64,000 nucleotides of DNA from Hymenobacter sp. BT559. GTDB lineage: Bacteria; Bacteroidota; Bacteroidia; Cytophagales; Hymenobacteraceae. This document shows, one piece after another, positions 16,096 to 24,826 of this stretch. Position 1 is the stretch's first letter, and every line of letters starts with the position of its first letter. The notes beneath the pieces are model-generated. The model saw only the letters and a list, made by a program, of their open reading frames with translations. It had not been told where the DNA came from and made no database searches. The translations under genes were made by a program, and so were the position numbers. The stretch lies in assembly GCF_017571525.1 (NCBI RefSeq), contig NZ_JAGETY010000015.1:1-64000 (forward strand), read 5' to 3'.

Positions 16096-17367
16096 TTGCG
16101 CGTACTGCATACTGCCGACTGGCATTTGGGCCAGCATTTTCTTACCGGCCAGGAGCGCCTTACCGAGCAGCGGGCTTTTCTCGACTGGCTGCTGGCCACC
16201 GTGCAGGCCGAAGGCGTAGAAGCGCTCGTGCTGGCCGGCGACGTGTTTGACACGACTACGCCTTCGCACGCGGCGCAGGAGTTGTATTACGATTTTTTGG
16301 TGCGCCTGCAAGGCACCGGCTGCCGCGATGTGGTGATAGTGGGCGGCAACCACGACTCGCCTACCCTACTCAATGCCAGCCGGCGGCTGCTACGGGCGCT
16401 GCGCATTCACGTGGTAGGCGGCGTGCCTGCCGACCCTAGCGAGCAACTTATTGAACTGCCTGGGGCTAGCGGCCGGCCGGGGCTGGTGGTGTGCGCCGTG
16501 CCCTTCTTGCGCGACCGCGACCTGCACTTGGCCGTGGCCGGCGAAACGCCCGATGAGCGCCAGCTGCGCATCCGCGACAGCATAGCCGGGCACTACCTGG
16601 CCCTGAGCGAGCACGACCTGGTACGCCGCCTGCGCGAGCAAGATGTGCCTGTGCTGGCTACCGGCCACCTCTACGCGGCCGGCGGCGAAGCCCGTGAGGG
16701 TGCTGAGCGTGATGTGCACATCGGCGGGCTGGGGGTGATTGCGGCTGAGCACTTTCCCGCCACCTTCGACTACGTAGCGCTAGGGCACCTGCACCGCCCC
16801 CAGGTGGTGGGTGGCCGGGCCCACATCCGCTACTCGGGCTCGCCGGTGCCGCTCTCTTTTACCGAGGCCGACGATAAGCAGCAGGTACTGCTGCTCGACT
16901 TTGCTGGGGCCGGGGTACCCACCATTACGCCGCTGCCCGTGCCGGTTACCCGGCGGCTGCAACGCTTTCACGGCGAGCTCGATGAGGTAGAAGCGGCTAT
17001 TCTAGCCTTTGATAACGAAGGTTTTAGACTGGTAGCCTGGGCCGATGTGCTGGTGCGCTCTGATGAGCCCTCGCCCGAGGTGCAGCGCCGCGTGCAAGCG
17101 GCTCTCAAAGAGCGCCGTGCCCAAGTGCTGGCCCCGCGCGGCGTGCGCCAGCACCGCCTCACTGAGGCACCCGACATGGCCGGCCCGGCCTCCGAGGCAC
17201 CCCTTGAGCACCTGCACCAACTCACGGTGGAGGAGGTATTTAGCCGCCGTGTAGCGGGCCTGCCGCCCGAGCGCGCGGCGCAGCTCACGGCCACCTTCCG
17301 CGAGCTGCGGCAGCTGCTAGCCGAGGCCGACCCGCTGGCCTGGGGCGGCGAGGAATTTGCTGGCTAG
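16096..17367 (+). CDS. sbcD: exonuclease subunit SbcD
   Basis: 423 residues of the Mre11/SbcD nuclease family. It opens with LHTADWHLGQ (metal ligands Asp and His), followed by LAGDVFDT at about 51, GGNHDSP at about 83, ATGHLY at about 188 and LGHLHRPQ at about 231. With SbcC it forms an ATP-dependent nuclease that cuts DNA hairpins and blocked ends. The start codon is TTG, and the conserved motif follows directly. Unusually, sbcC is not adjacent: a small secreted-protein gene lies between. Confidence 0.93.
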   Translation: MRVLHTADWHLGQHFLTGQERLTEQRAFLDWLLATVQAEGVEALVLAGDVFDTTTPSHAAQELYYDFLVRLQGTGCRDVVIVGGNHDSPTLLNASRRLLRALRIHVVGGVPADPSEQLIELPGASGRPGLVVCAVPFLRDRDLHLAVAGETPDERQLRIRDSIAGHYLALSEHDLVRRLREQDVPVLATGHLYAAGGEAREGAERDVHIGGLGVIAAEHFPATFDYVALGHLHRPQVVGGRAHIRYSGSPVPLSFTEADDKQQVLLLDFAGAGVPTITPLPVPVTRRLQRFHGELDEVEAAILAFDNEGFRLVAWADVLVRSDEPSPEVQRRVQAALKERRAQVLAPRGVRQHRLTEAPDMAGPASEAPLEHLHQLTVEEVFSRRVAGLPPERAAQLTATFRELRQLLAEADPLAWGGEEFAG

Positions 17368-17644
17368 CCTCGTTCACCCAGCCTTATCTGCTCTGAGGCT
17401 AGCCGCGAGTCTTGGTAGAAATTTCGTTGAATGAACCGGTAAGACGACTGGAAACCGACTGACCGGTTGCCGCCTGGGCCGAGGCCGAATAGCAGAGAGC
17501 CGCAGGTACTTCACGGGCGCCGGCTTCGCTTAGCCTTGCGGGCCAGGCACTGGTTAGCGTAACGTGCACGCTCTGCTTTGTTTCTATCTTGCTTAAGTTT
17601 TGTATTCCTTACCTTCTTTACTTTACAACCCTCAGTGCTTTAGC

Positions 17645-18175
17645 ATGAAGAAACTGGTACTCTCTACTGCCCTGCTGCTAGGGCTAGGCGCCGCGCAAAC
17701 CGCCCAGGCGCAGGCCGCACTGCTGCTAGGGCGCTTGGTTGGCATTGGCGTCAGCTCGGCCATCGGGGCGTCGCGGTCGGCGAAGCTCACGCCCGAGCAA
17801 AAAGCCGCGCAGCAGCAAGCAGCGGCTCAGAACCTGGCCAACCAGGCAGCCGCCGAGCGCAACGCTGCCGGCTGGGCAGCTCCCACCGAACTGGTCATGC
17901 ACCGCACACCCGCCGCCCAGCTGCCCAAGCAGGCTGCCGAGCAAATTACCACCCTCGAAGCGCAGCTCGACGCCTGCCACGCGGCCATGCTGGCCAGCCC
18001 CACCGGCCCGGTATGCCCCCCCGAGCAGCGCGCCGCCATTCAGCAGGCCGCTATGGGGGTGGCCCGCGCCAAGCCGGGCTTCGACCTGCACCCCTACCAG
18101 CAGGAAATGGCCTATTATATGGCCGAAGACGCCCGCCGCCAACAGGCCGCCGCGCCGAGTGCGCCCGCTAAGTAG
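17645..18175 (+). CDS. secreted hypothetical protein between sbcD and sbcC
   Basis: 176 residues. A signal peptide (MKKLVLSTALLLGLGAAQTAQA) precedes a possible short hydrophobic Gly/Ala segment and a helical Ala/Gln-rich body. Two cysteines (in LDACHAAM and GPVCPPEQ) may pair. There is no recognised family. Its export signal makes a role with the cytoplasmic SbcCD nuclease unlikely. The ATG at 17645 is chosen from the signal peptide. A terminator follows directly. Confidence 0.65.
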   Translation: MKKLVLSTALLLGLGAAQTAQAQAALLLGRLVGIGVSSAIGASRSAKLTPEQKAAQQQAAAQNLANQAAAERNAAGWAAPTELVMHRTPAAQLPKQAAEQITTLEAQLDACHAAMLASPTGPVCPPEQRAAIQQAAMGVARAKPGFDLHPYQQEMAYYMAEDARRQQAAAPSAPAK

Positions 18176-18192
18176 ACTAGCCATCCGCGCTA

Positions 18193-18239
18193 AAAAATAC
18201 GCCTGCCCCGGCCAGCAGCGCCGCGGCGGGCGTATTTTT
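18193..18239 (+). terminator. terminator abutting the sbcC start codon
   Basis: AAAAATACGCC-T-GCC pairs with GGC-G-GGCGTATTTTT (one T-G pair) around a GC-rich loop. Its T-run ends 4 bp before the sbcC ATG. Confidence 0.8.
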
Positions 18240-18240
18240 G
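18233..18240 (+). promoter_or_regulatory. possible -7 box TATTTTTG inside the terminator
   Basis: The descending arm and T-run of the hairpin read TATTTTTG, a TAnnTTTG match, with the sbcC ATG 3 bp further on. This may be coincidence of a T-run, as no -33 TTG is visible. Confidence 0.3.
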
Positions 18241-18243
18241 GGT

Positions 18244-21200
18244 ATGAAGATTATCAGCCTGCGCTTTGCCAACCTCAACTCGCTGCCGGGGCCATACCAC
18301 ATCCGGTTCGACGCGGCGCCGCTGGCCGATACGGGCTTATTTGCCATTACGGGCCCTACCGGCGCCGGCAAGAGCACGCTGCTCGATGCCATTGCGGTGG
18401 GCCTCTATGGCCGGGTGCCGCGCCACGACCGCCAGGTGGGCGAGATGGTGAGTCGCCACGCGCCAGCCGCGTTTTCAGAAGTTGAGTTTGAGGTGCACGA
18501 AACCAACCCCGACACCGGCCATACGCAGCGCGTGCGCTACCGCTCGCGCTGGGAGGTGAAGCGCAAAACCCGCGGCGAAGACAAAGGCGGGCTGGGCCAG
18601 GATGCCATGACCCTGGTTTTCAGTCCTTCGGGCGAGGCCGTGATTAGTGGCAAGGAAGCAGTGCCGGCCAAGGTGGGCGAGCTATCGGGGCTTGATTTTG
18701 GGCAGTTTGAGCAGGCAGTGTTGCTGAGCCAGGGCAAGTTTGCACGCTTCCTGCACGCGCCCGAGAAGGAGCGTAGCGCCCTGCTCGAAAAGATGACCAA
18801 CGTGGGTATCTACTCGCGGCTATCGGTGGCCGCGTTTGAGAAAGCCAAGGAGGAAAAGCAAAAAACCGAGCTGCTGGCTGCCCGCCTCGACGCCACCCGC
18901 CTACTCACCGAGGAAGAGCGCGCTGCCCTGGAAGCCCAGCTCGATGCCCTGAGCGAGCAAGCCGAGCAACACCACGAAGAAGAGCAGGAGCTGAATGTGT
19001 GCCTGACCTGGCGCACTATCCTCGACCAGCTCGACAAGCAGCTGCGCGACACTACCCGCGAAGTAGAAACCCTGCGCCAGGCCGACGCTGCCTTGCAGCC
19101 CGACTTTGCCCGGCTGGCGGGCCACGAGCGCGCCAACGCCAAGGAGCTGGCCACGCCCCTGGCTCTCACCGAAGTGGCCCAGCAGGCGCTGCAACGCAGC
19201 ACCGAGCAGCTGGCGCAGCTGCAGCTAGCCCTGCCCAGCTTGGCCACGGCCACTACTACCGCCGCTACCGCGTTGCAAGAAGCGACTACGGCGCACCTCG
19301 CCGCTAAAAGCCGGGAAGACGACATGCGCCCGCTGCTGGAAACTGCCCGGACACAGGACGCTGCCATTGCCACCACGCGCCAACAGCTGCACAAAAGCCA
19401 GGTTGCGCACACGCAAAACCAGGCCGCCTACCAGCAGGCCGAGGCCACCTGGCAGCAGCAGGCCCAGGAGCTGCAGCGCCTGGCCGAGCAGCACACTACC
19501 CTGGAAAGCTGGCTGATTGCGCACAGCCACGAGGTGGACTTAAAAAGCCAGCTCAACGAATTAAGCCGCGAGATTATTGACTTGCAAGGCGCTCAGAAGG
19601 AAGCCGCCACCCGGGAAGCCCGGCGCAGTGAGCTGCTCAAGCTGCAGCAGACCCTAGCCGCCGACCTCAACCGCCAGCGGCAGCTCGAAACTGAGGCGCT
19701 AGCCCAGCAGCAAGCTGTTAAGGACGAGGGGCAACCGTGCCGCACCGAGCGCGATGCGCTCTTGCACGACACCACGCCCGCCGAGCTGGCGCAGCGCGCC
19801 GACGACCTCACCAGCTACCTGCAGGGCCTTCAGCAGCTGCTGCCACTGGCCGTGGCGGCACACGAGCACCAGACCCGCGCCGACGAGCTAGCCGGCCAGC
19901 TTCGGCAAGAAGCGCCAGCATTGGCAACGGCCGAAACCGCAGTGCGCCACCTCGAAGTGCGCCAGACCGATGGCCAGCGCCTGCTGGAAAGCCTGCGGCG
20001 CGAACTGCGCACGCAGCAAGCCCTAGCCGACCTGAATACCCACCGCCAGCAGCTGCAGCCCGGCCAGCCCTGCCCGCTGTGCGGGGCCCTGGAACACGCT
20101 TTCGACGCTGATTTTGCGGCCGATGCCAATGAGCAGGAGCAACGCGTGGCCGCCCAGCAGCAGGCCTTAGCCGACCTCGACGCCGAGCTGCGTGCCCTAG
20201 CCCAGCAAGTGACGCGCCGCCAAACCGAGCAAAGCCAGCGCCAGCGTCAGCATCAGGAAGCTACCGAGGCCGCCGTCACCTCCCGTCACCAAGCCCAGGA
20301 GGTGGCCGCCCTGCTAGCTCCCACCCCACCCCAGCCGGCCGACCCAGCGGCCGTGCGCGAGCTGCTAACTGCAGCTACTACCGCCCACACCGCTGCCGTG
20401 GCCAACCGCCGCCGGCTTGCTACCCTGGACGAAAAGCTAGCCCTGCTGCGCGAAAAATACCTGGCCGCCGGTAAGTCGGCCACCGATGCGCAGGGCGAGA
20501 TTCGCCTGCTGATGCAGCGCCAGGAGGCGAATACGCTGGAAATAAACAAGCTGTCGCTCGAATTGACGGAGTGGCGCGAGCAGGCAGAGATTTACCAAAG
20601 CACTATCCAAGACATCCTGCGCCCGCACCAATTGGCGCTACCACCCCGACCGCCCTACGATGGACTGCTGGCCACGCTTGAAGAGCGCGCCACGCACTAC
20701 GAAGGGCAGCGCGCGCGGCTCGAAGCCGGGCGCAAAGACGAGCTAGAGCGCGCAACCCAGCACAAAGCCCGCCGCGACCAGTTAACAGACCAGCAGCTGA
20801 AGCTAACTGCCGATAGTGAAGACCTTGCCGCCCAGCAGCTAGCCCTTGAGCAGCAGCAGGCCGCCCGCCTGGCGCACTACGCCGGCGCCGACCCGGCTAC
20901 CGAGGCCGAGCAGCTGCGCCGACACACCCAGCAGCTAGCCGAAGCTGCCAAGCAAGCCGAGCAGCAGCACACCCAGCAGCAGCAAGAGCTGGCTATCAAG
21001 CAAAATGCCTACGCCTCAATTCAAACGCAGCTAGCCACCCACCGCATGGCCTACGCCGAGCGCCAGGCCGAGCTAGCTGCCGCGCTGGCCGCCGCCGGCT
21101 TTGCCGACGCGGCCGAAGCCCAGGCGCTGTTGCTGCCCGCCCCGGAGGCCGCCCGCCTGCACCAGCGTCGCCAGGACCACCTCACGGCTACGGCCGCCGC

Positions 21201-21963
21201 CAACCGCCGCCTGGCCGACCTCACGGCCGAGCAGCAGCACCACGCCGAGGCTGGCCTCACGCCCCTGAGCGCCGCCGCGCTATCAGCCCAGCTCAGCGCC
21301 CTGGCTGCCGCCAATGATATTTTGCAGCAGAAACTAGGGGCCGTCAGCAACCAGCTGGTGCAAGATGATGCCGCCCGCCAGCTGCTGGCCGAGGGCCTGC
21401 GCGAGCTCCAGCTGCGCCAGCAGGAAGAGCAGCGCTGGCAAGACCTGGCCGAGCAAATTGGCTCGGCTAAGGGCGACAAGTTCAGTCAGTTTGCCCAGGG
21501 CCTCACGCTCAGCCACCTAGCCCGGCTAGCCAACCTGCGCCTGCGCCAGCTCACGGGCCGCTACACCATCTTCAAAACGCCCAACCGCAACCTGGAGCTG
21601 CAAATCATCGACCACGACCAAGCCGATACCATCCGGCCGATGGCCTCGCTTTCGGGTGGCGAGAGCTTCCTGGTAAGCCTGGCCCTGGCGCTGGGATTAA
21701 GCGAGTTGGCCGGCTACAAGGCGCGCATCGAGTCGCTGTTTATCGACGAAGGCTTTGGCACCCTCGACCCCGACTCGCTCAACACGGCCCTCGATGCGCT
21801 GGAGCGCCTCCAGCACTCGGGCAAGATGATTGGCATCATCTCGCACGTGGCCGACCTCAAGGAGCGCATCGGCACCCAGATACGGGTGCAGCCCGGCGCC
21901 GGTGGCAACAGCACCGTGCGCGTGGTCGATGTGCTAGGGTCCGAAATTGAGTGCGCAGGGTGA
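18244..21963 (+). CDS. sbcC: exonuclease subunit SbcC
   Basis: 1239 residues, a typical length for SbcC/Rad50 ATPases. The Walker A motif GPTGAGKST is at about 37-45, followed by a long Gln/Ala/Glu-rich coiled coil with the zinc hook CPLC at 610-613 in the centre, a returning coiled coil, then the signature SLSGGES at about 1135 and Walker B LFIDEGFGTLD at about 1165. It pairs with SbcD as a structure-specific DNA nuclease. The TTG two codons upstream is rejected in favour of ATG 18244. It ends converging on an unknown minus-strand gene. Confidence 0.94.
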   Translation: MKIISLRFANLNSLPGPYHIRFDAAPLADTGLFAITGPTGAGKSTLLDAIAVGLYGRVPRHDRQVGEMVSRHAPAAFSEVEFEVHETNPDTGHTQRVRYRSRWEVKRKTRGEDKGGLGQDAMTLVFSPSGEAVISGKEAVPAKVGELSGLDFGQFEQAVLLSQGKFARFLHAPEKERSALLEKMTNVGIYSRLSVAAFEKAKEEKQKTELLAARLDATRLLTEEERAALEAQLDALSEQAEQHHEEEQELNVCLTWRTILDQLDKQLRDTTREVETLRQADAALQPDFARLAGHERANAKELATPLALTEVAQQALQRSTEQLAQLQLALPSLATATTTAATALQEATTAHLAAKSREDDMRPLLETARTQDAAIATTRQQLHKSQVAHTQNQAAYQQAEATWQQQAQELQRLAEQHTTLESWLIAHSHEVDLKSQLNELSREIIDLQGAQKEAATREARRSELLKLQQTLAADLNRQRQLETEALAQQQAVKDEGQPCRTERDALLHDTTPAELAQRADDLTSYLQGLQQLLPLAVAAHEHQTRADELAGQLRQEAPALATAETAVRHLEVRQTDGQRLLESLRRELRTQQALADLNTHRQQLQPGQPCPLCGALEHAFDADFAADANEQEQRVAAQQQALADLDAELRALAQQVTRRQTEQSQRQRQHQEATEAAVTSRHQAQEVAALLAPTPPQPADPAAVRELLTAATTAHTAAVANRRRLATLDEKLALLREKYLAAGKSATDAQGEIRLLMQRQEANTLEINKLSLELTEWREQAEIYQSTIQDILRPHQLALPPRPPYDGLLATLEERATHYEGQRARLEAGRKDELERATQHKARRDQLTDQQLKLTADSEDLAAQQLALEQQQAARLAHYAGADPATEAEQLRRHTQQLAEAAKQAEQQHTQQQQELAIKQNAYASIQTQLATHRMAYAERQAELAAALAAAGFADAAEAQALLLPAPEAARLHQRRQDHLTATAAANRRLADLTAEQQHHAEAGLTPLSAAALSAQLSALAAANDILQQKLGAVSNQLVQDDAARQLLAEGLRELQLRQQEEQRWQDLAEQIGSAKGDKFSQFAQGLTLSHLARLANLRLRQLTGRYTIFKTPNRNLELQIIDHDQADTIRPMASLSGGESFLVSLALALGLSELAGYKARIESLFIDEGFGTLDPDSLNTALDALERLQHSGKMIGIISHVADLKERIGTQIRVQPGAGGNSTVRVVDVLGSEIECAG

Positions 21964-21991
21964 GTAGCAACGGCGGTTACGAGGTAGCCCC

Positions 21992-22015
21992 TCATGCTTC
22001 TCGTCGTCAGCATGA
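21992..22015. repeat. short TCATGCT/AGCATGA inverted repeat
   Basis: 7-bp arms around a 10-nt spacer in the 56-bp gap between convergent sbcC and its neighbour. It shares the core of the hairpin at 8058-8100. Confidence 0.45.
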
Positions 22016-22019
22016 AGGC

Positions 22020-23102
22020 CTATTGACTTACTGCCCGCACCTCGGCCCACGTCCAGTATTTTTTGGGCTCAACCCCGGCGTAGCCTCTTTGTAAAAAAGC
22101 CACTACTTCGGCTTCTACTGTGTTGGCGGCTAGGCTCGATGCGTAGATGGGCCGGCCGTCGGGGTCGGCGTAGCGCTCGGCTTTTGAGAGCGGGCGGCCA
22201 GCCAGGCGCAGCAGCGGGCCGGTGTCGGTGAGCGGGTCGGCAGCCCAGCGATAATTGCTCTTTTCCAGCTCGTTGAGCCTAACGGCGAGCGGGGCCAGCG
22301 CCAGGCGCGGCAGCGTAGGGCGGCTTTCGAGGTCTATCCAAGTCGTGTATTTGCACTCCAGCTCGTAGCGCTGGCCATCATAGAGGCTCAGCACCCAGTC
22401 GAGGCCCGCCGTAGGGCCGAAGAGGGCGTAGTATGGCGCCGGTGCGGGCGTGCGCACCACGGCCAAACCAATTTCCGGATACGCAAGGCGCTGTGTAAGT
22501 GGTTCTTCTAGCGCTGTGGCGGCTTGCCGCACGCGCGTATACTCCGGCTCCCAGGCGGCGCGGCCGGCTTCGGGGTTTTGCACCAGCGCGGCAAAGCGCG
22601 GCAAGAACCAGGCAAACTTTTCGGCCGACGCTTCGTCTTCGCGCCGGCGGCGGGCCGGTGCCCCAAAGGGCTCGTAGAAGTGGGCTTTTTCCTCGGCATT
22701 AAGCCAGCAGGCCAGCCGCAGGGCATGGTCGGCTAGGGGGTGCTGCCAATCAATTTCGCGAAAGTCACCCAGCGTGGCCGTGAGGCGCAGCAGCGGCTCA
22801 TGAGCCAGGGCCAGCTCCGGATGCAGCAGCGCCCACACCCCGATAAACCCGTCAATATCAAAGTGATTGGCCGTCACGGCCCGCGCTTCCAGCCCCTGCA
22901 TGGCGGGTGTGTGCAAGGCCCGCAGGCACGAGCCGGCGCTGGTATCATCGCGCAGGGCCTGGGGCGTGGCAGCCCCGCGCCAGTGGGCTAGCGTGAGTGC
23001 CGCACCCAGCCCGGTGCTATCTACCACAATGGTGGGCTGGCGCCGCAATTGCTTGAAGGGCACAAAGTAGCGGGATTCGGCAGCTTGCTCGTCTGGCGTC
23101 AT
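22020..23102 (-). CDS. conserved hypothetical protein with an NHFDIDG motif
   Basis: 360 residues, with no signal peptide or membrane segment. Near residue 98 the sequence ANHFDIDGFIGVWAL has the look of a metal- or substrate-binding acidic motif, superficially like DHH-type phosphoesterases. VVDSTGLGAALTLAHWRG near 27 resembles the start of an alpha/beta fold. No family was recognised with certainty. It may be co-oriented with the HNH gene 65 bp upstream. Confidence 0.65.
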   Translation of the reverse strand: MTPDEQAAESRYFVPFKQLRRQPTIVVDSTGLGAALTLAHWRGAATPQALRDDTSAGSCLRALHTPAMQGLEARAVTANHFDIDGFIGVWALLHPELALAHEPLLRLTATLGDFREIDWQHPLADHALRLACWLNAEEKAHFYEPFGAPARRRREDEASAEKFAWFLPRFAALVQNPEAGRAAWEPEYTRVRQAATALEEPLTQRLAYPEIGLAVVRTPAPAPYYALFGPTAGLDWVLSLYDGQRYELECKYTTWIDLESRPTLPRLALAPLAVRLNELEKSNYRWAADPLTDTGPLLRLAGRPLSKAERYADPDGRPIYASSLAANTVEAEVVAFLQRGYAGVEPKKYWTWAEVRAVSQ

Positions 23103-23167
23103 TCAGGTCAAGAAAATCGGGTGAAAGCAGATGGTAGATGGGCTAGTGGCTGTGCATATTCCGACAA

Positions 23168-23506
23168 CTACCCATTGCCAGCCCGACGGTTACGAATCTT
23201 CTCTACCTTGTTTTTGCGAATCCAATTCAGATAGCTCTGCAATTCGTCGGCGGCGCGCAGGGCATCCACAGTGTGGTACTGGCGGGCTAGGGCGCGGTTG
23301 GTGAGAAAGCGGTGCACGCTGCTATGGCAAGGCTGGCACAGGTCGACGGTAGCACTGTAGCGGCCACCTTCCTCGCGCGGCACAAGGTGGTGGCGGGTAG
23401 TATGCTGCACGGCGCGCTCGCAGAGGCCGCAGCGCATTTCATTCGACTGCTGGGCGCGGGCGGTGGCTTCGGCAGCGGCCTGGGCTAGTTGCTGGCGGCG
23501 GGTCAA
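23168..23506 (-). CDS. HNH endonuclease-type protein
   Basis: 112 residues. Two zinc-binding cysteine pairs (CGLC near residue 27 and CQPC near 57) frame the HNH core RHHLVPREEGG, with a second histidine in SSVHRF. This is the ordinary small HNH/McrA-like fold found in nucleases of many roles. No restriction, phage or toxin gene is adjacent, so the DNA target and purpose are unknown. The C-terminus is basic and helical. Confidence 0.8.
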   Translation of the reverse strand: MTRRQQLAQAAAEATARAQQSNEMRCGLCERAVQHTTRHHLVPREEGGRYSATVDLCQPCHSSVHRFLTNRALARQYHTVDALRAADELQSYLNWIRKNKVEKIRNRRAGNG

Positions 23507-23605
23507 GGGGCTAGCGAAATAAGTAAAGTACCAGTAATCAATTTAACCCTATTTGCGAGCCGAGAGTTGCGAAAGTGAAACCGGAGCGCTTATATTGACC
23601 GCCGA

Positions 23606-23633
23606 TTGGCAATTGCCAGCTTTATTATTTTTC
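23606..23633 (+). promoter_or_regulatory. likely promoter TTG-N17-TATTTTTC
   Basis: A -33-type TTG (23606-23608) is followed after 17 bp by a 7/8 match to TAnnTTTG, 41 bp before the ATG at 23675. Confidence 0.4.
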
Positions 23634-23674
23634 CGCGAAGCCTTCTTCTCTTTTTTCTCACTTTTTTTCTCTAA

Positions 23675-24133
23675 ATGGTACACAATTCTACTACTTTACC
23701 GTTGAACAGCAGCTGGATGCGGCGTGGCGCCGTACTAGCAACTTTGCTGGTCGGAAGTTTTTTTGCGTCGAGCGCCCACGCCCAAACCTGGATGGTATCG
23801 ACCACGCCCTACATCAAGCTTGGGGTGCTGGATAAGTACAACGCCCTAGGTGGTTTCGCCGCCGTATTTATCGTCACTAACGAGAAGAACGGCCAGGAAT
23901 ATCTACTCACTAAGCAGGTAGCCAAGGGCGAAAATGGCGTAGACGTATTCTTCCCGACCGAGCCCAGCGACCCCGAATATTTCAAGAACATGCAGGGGCT
24001 AGCCGCGCAGCCCACGCCGGGCCGCTACCACTGGGAGTGCCGCGTGAATGGCAAAAAAGCCGTGGGTGGCTTCTTCATGTTCCCGGAGGTAGGGAATGAT
24101 ATCACCGTTGTGGGCGGCTCGGCATCGCGCTAG
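23675..24133 (+). CDS. secreted hypothetical protein
   Basis: 152 residues. A polar 15-residue lead precedes the hydrophobic signal (about 17-34, ending SAHA). The mature part is about 115 residues with a beta-rich look (FAAVFIVTNEKNGQEYLL, YHWECRVNGKKAVGGFFMF), perhaps a small Ig- or lipocalin-like fold; no family is recognised. Its TAG stop shares the CTAG palindrome with the stop of the opposing gene. Confidence 0.7.
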   Translation: MVHNSTTLPLNSSWMRRGAVLATLLVGSFFASSAHAQTWMVSTTPYIKLGVLDKYNALGGFAAVFIVTNEKNGQEYLLTKQVAKGENGVDVFFPTEPSDPEYFKNMQGLAAQPTPGRYHWECRVNGKKAVGGFFMFPEVGNDITVVGGSASR

Positions 24134-24723
24134 CCCCGCACCACGCGCATAAAGGGCACACTATCAGGCAGCGGGCCGAGTAAGTCGGCCAGGGCCTGGA
24201 GAAAGCGGCCGGCCGTATCGGGCCGGCCGGCTGGTGGGCCCGGCGCGTGGCGGCGGTGGTGCTCGCCGCGCAGCTCGCCCAGCATTGTGGGCGTACCAGC
24301 CTCTTCGGGGCTACGGCCCAGGGTAGCTTCGAGCAGAAAGTAGCGCGGCAGGACTTCGTCGGGGGGCAGGTCGTCGTCCTCGGCCTCCTCGTCATCGTCG
24401 GGGATGCGCGAGTGGTCATCAGGGTCGGCCTCGGCCTGCTCGTAGACGATGGCGGCCAGGTGGGCTTCGCCGGTGGCCTGGGGCGGCGGCAGCTGCAACA
24501 GTGCCGTAGCCCGGCCCGCTACCTGGTGCCAGCTCAGGTGCAGCCCCCGGGGCGCCACCCGCTCGCGCGGGGGCAGGCTCTCGGCGGCCTTGTCCCACAT
24601 GTACAGCAGCAGCTCGCGCGCCAGCAGCGGGTCGCTAAGCTCGCGGCGCACGGCGCCAGGCCGGCGCCACACCAACTGCGGCAGCATCAGGTAGGCAAAG
24701 TGGTGCGGGTGCGGACGAGCCAT
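24130..24723 (-). CDS. conserved hypothetical protein with an acidic central run
   Basis: 197 residues. The N-terminal half contains LPQLVWRRPG, LLLYMWDKAAESLP and GLHLSWHQVAGR, suggesting a compact cytosolic domain. Residues about 108-124 are almost all Asp/Glu/Pro, probably a disordered spacer, and a short helical C-terminus follows. No family is recognised. It converges on the gene at 23675-24133 with 4 bp overlap. A TATCTTTG box lies 63 bp upstream. Confidence 0.65.
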   Translation of the reverse strand: MARPHPHHFAYLMLPQLVWRRPGAVRRELSDPLLARELLLYMWDKAAESLPPRERVAPRGLHLSWHQVAGRATALLQLPPPQATGEAHLAAIVYEQAEADPDDHSRIPDDDEEAEDDDLPPDEVLPRYFLLEATLGRSPEEAGTPTMLGELRGEHHRRHAPGPPAGRPDTAGRFLQALADLLGPLPDSVPFMRVVRG

Positions 24724-24786
24724 TTAGCAGTACAGTGATAAAGTAGTAGGTGGGTCAGGAGCAGGCAAAGCCTACGCCGAGCGTCG

Positions 24787-24794
24787 CAAAGATA
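24787..24794 (-). promoter_or_regulatory. -7 box TATCTTTG
   Basis: A perfect TAnnTTTG match on the minus strand upstream of the gene starting at 24723. Confidence 0.5.
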
Positions 24795-24826
24795 GAATTA
24801 ACACGCAGGCGAGGCCGCCCGGCGGG

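Noticed and set aside
17430..17475. AACCGGT/ACCGGTT arms in the gap after sbcD
   Set aside because: The arms are only 7 bp around a long spacer, which chance can explain in GC-rich sequence, and no T-run follows.
23168..23506. HNH gene considered as part of a defence or mobile system
   Set aside because: No restriction, methylase, integrase, phage or toxin genes lie next to it; a lone HNH protein is not enough.
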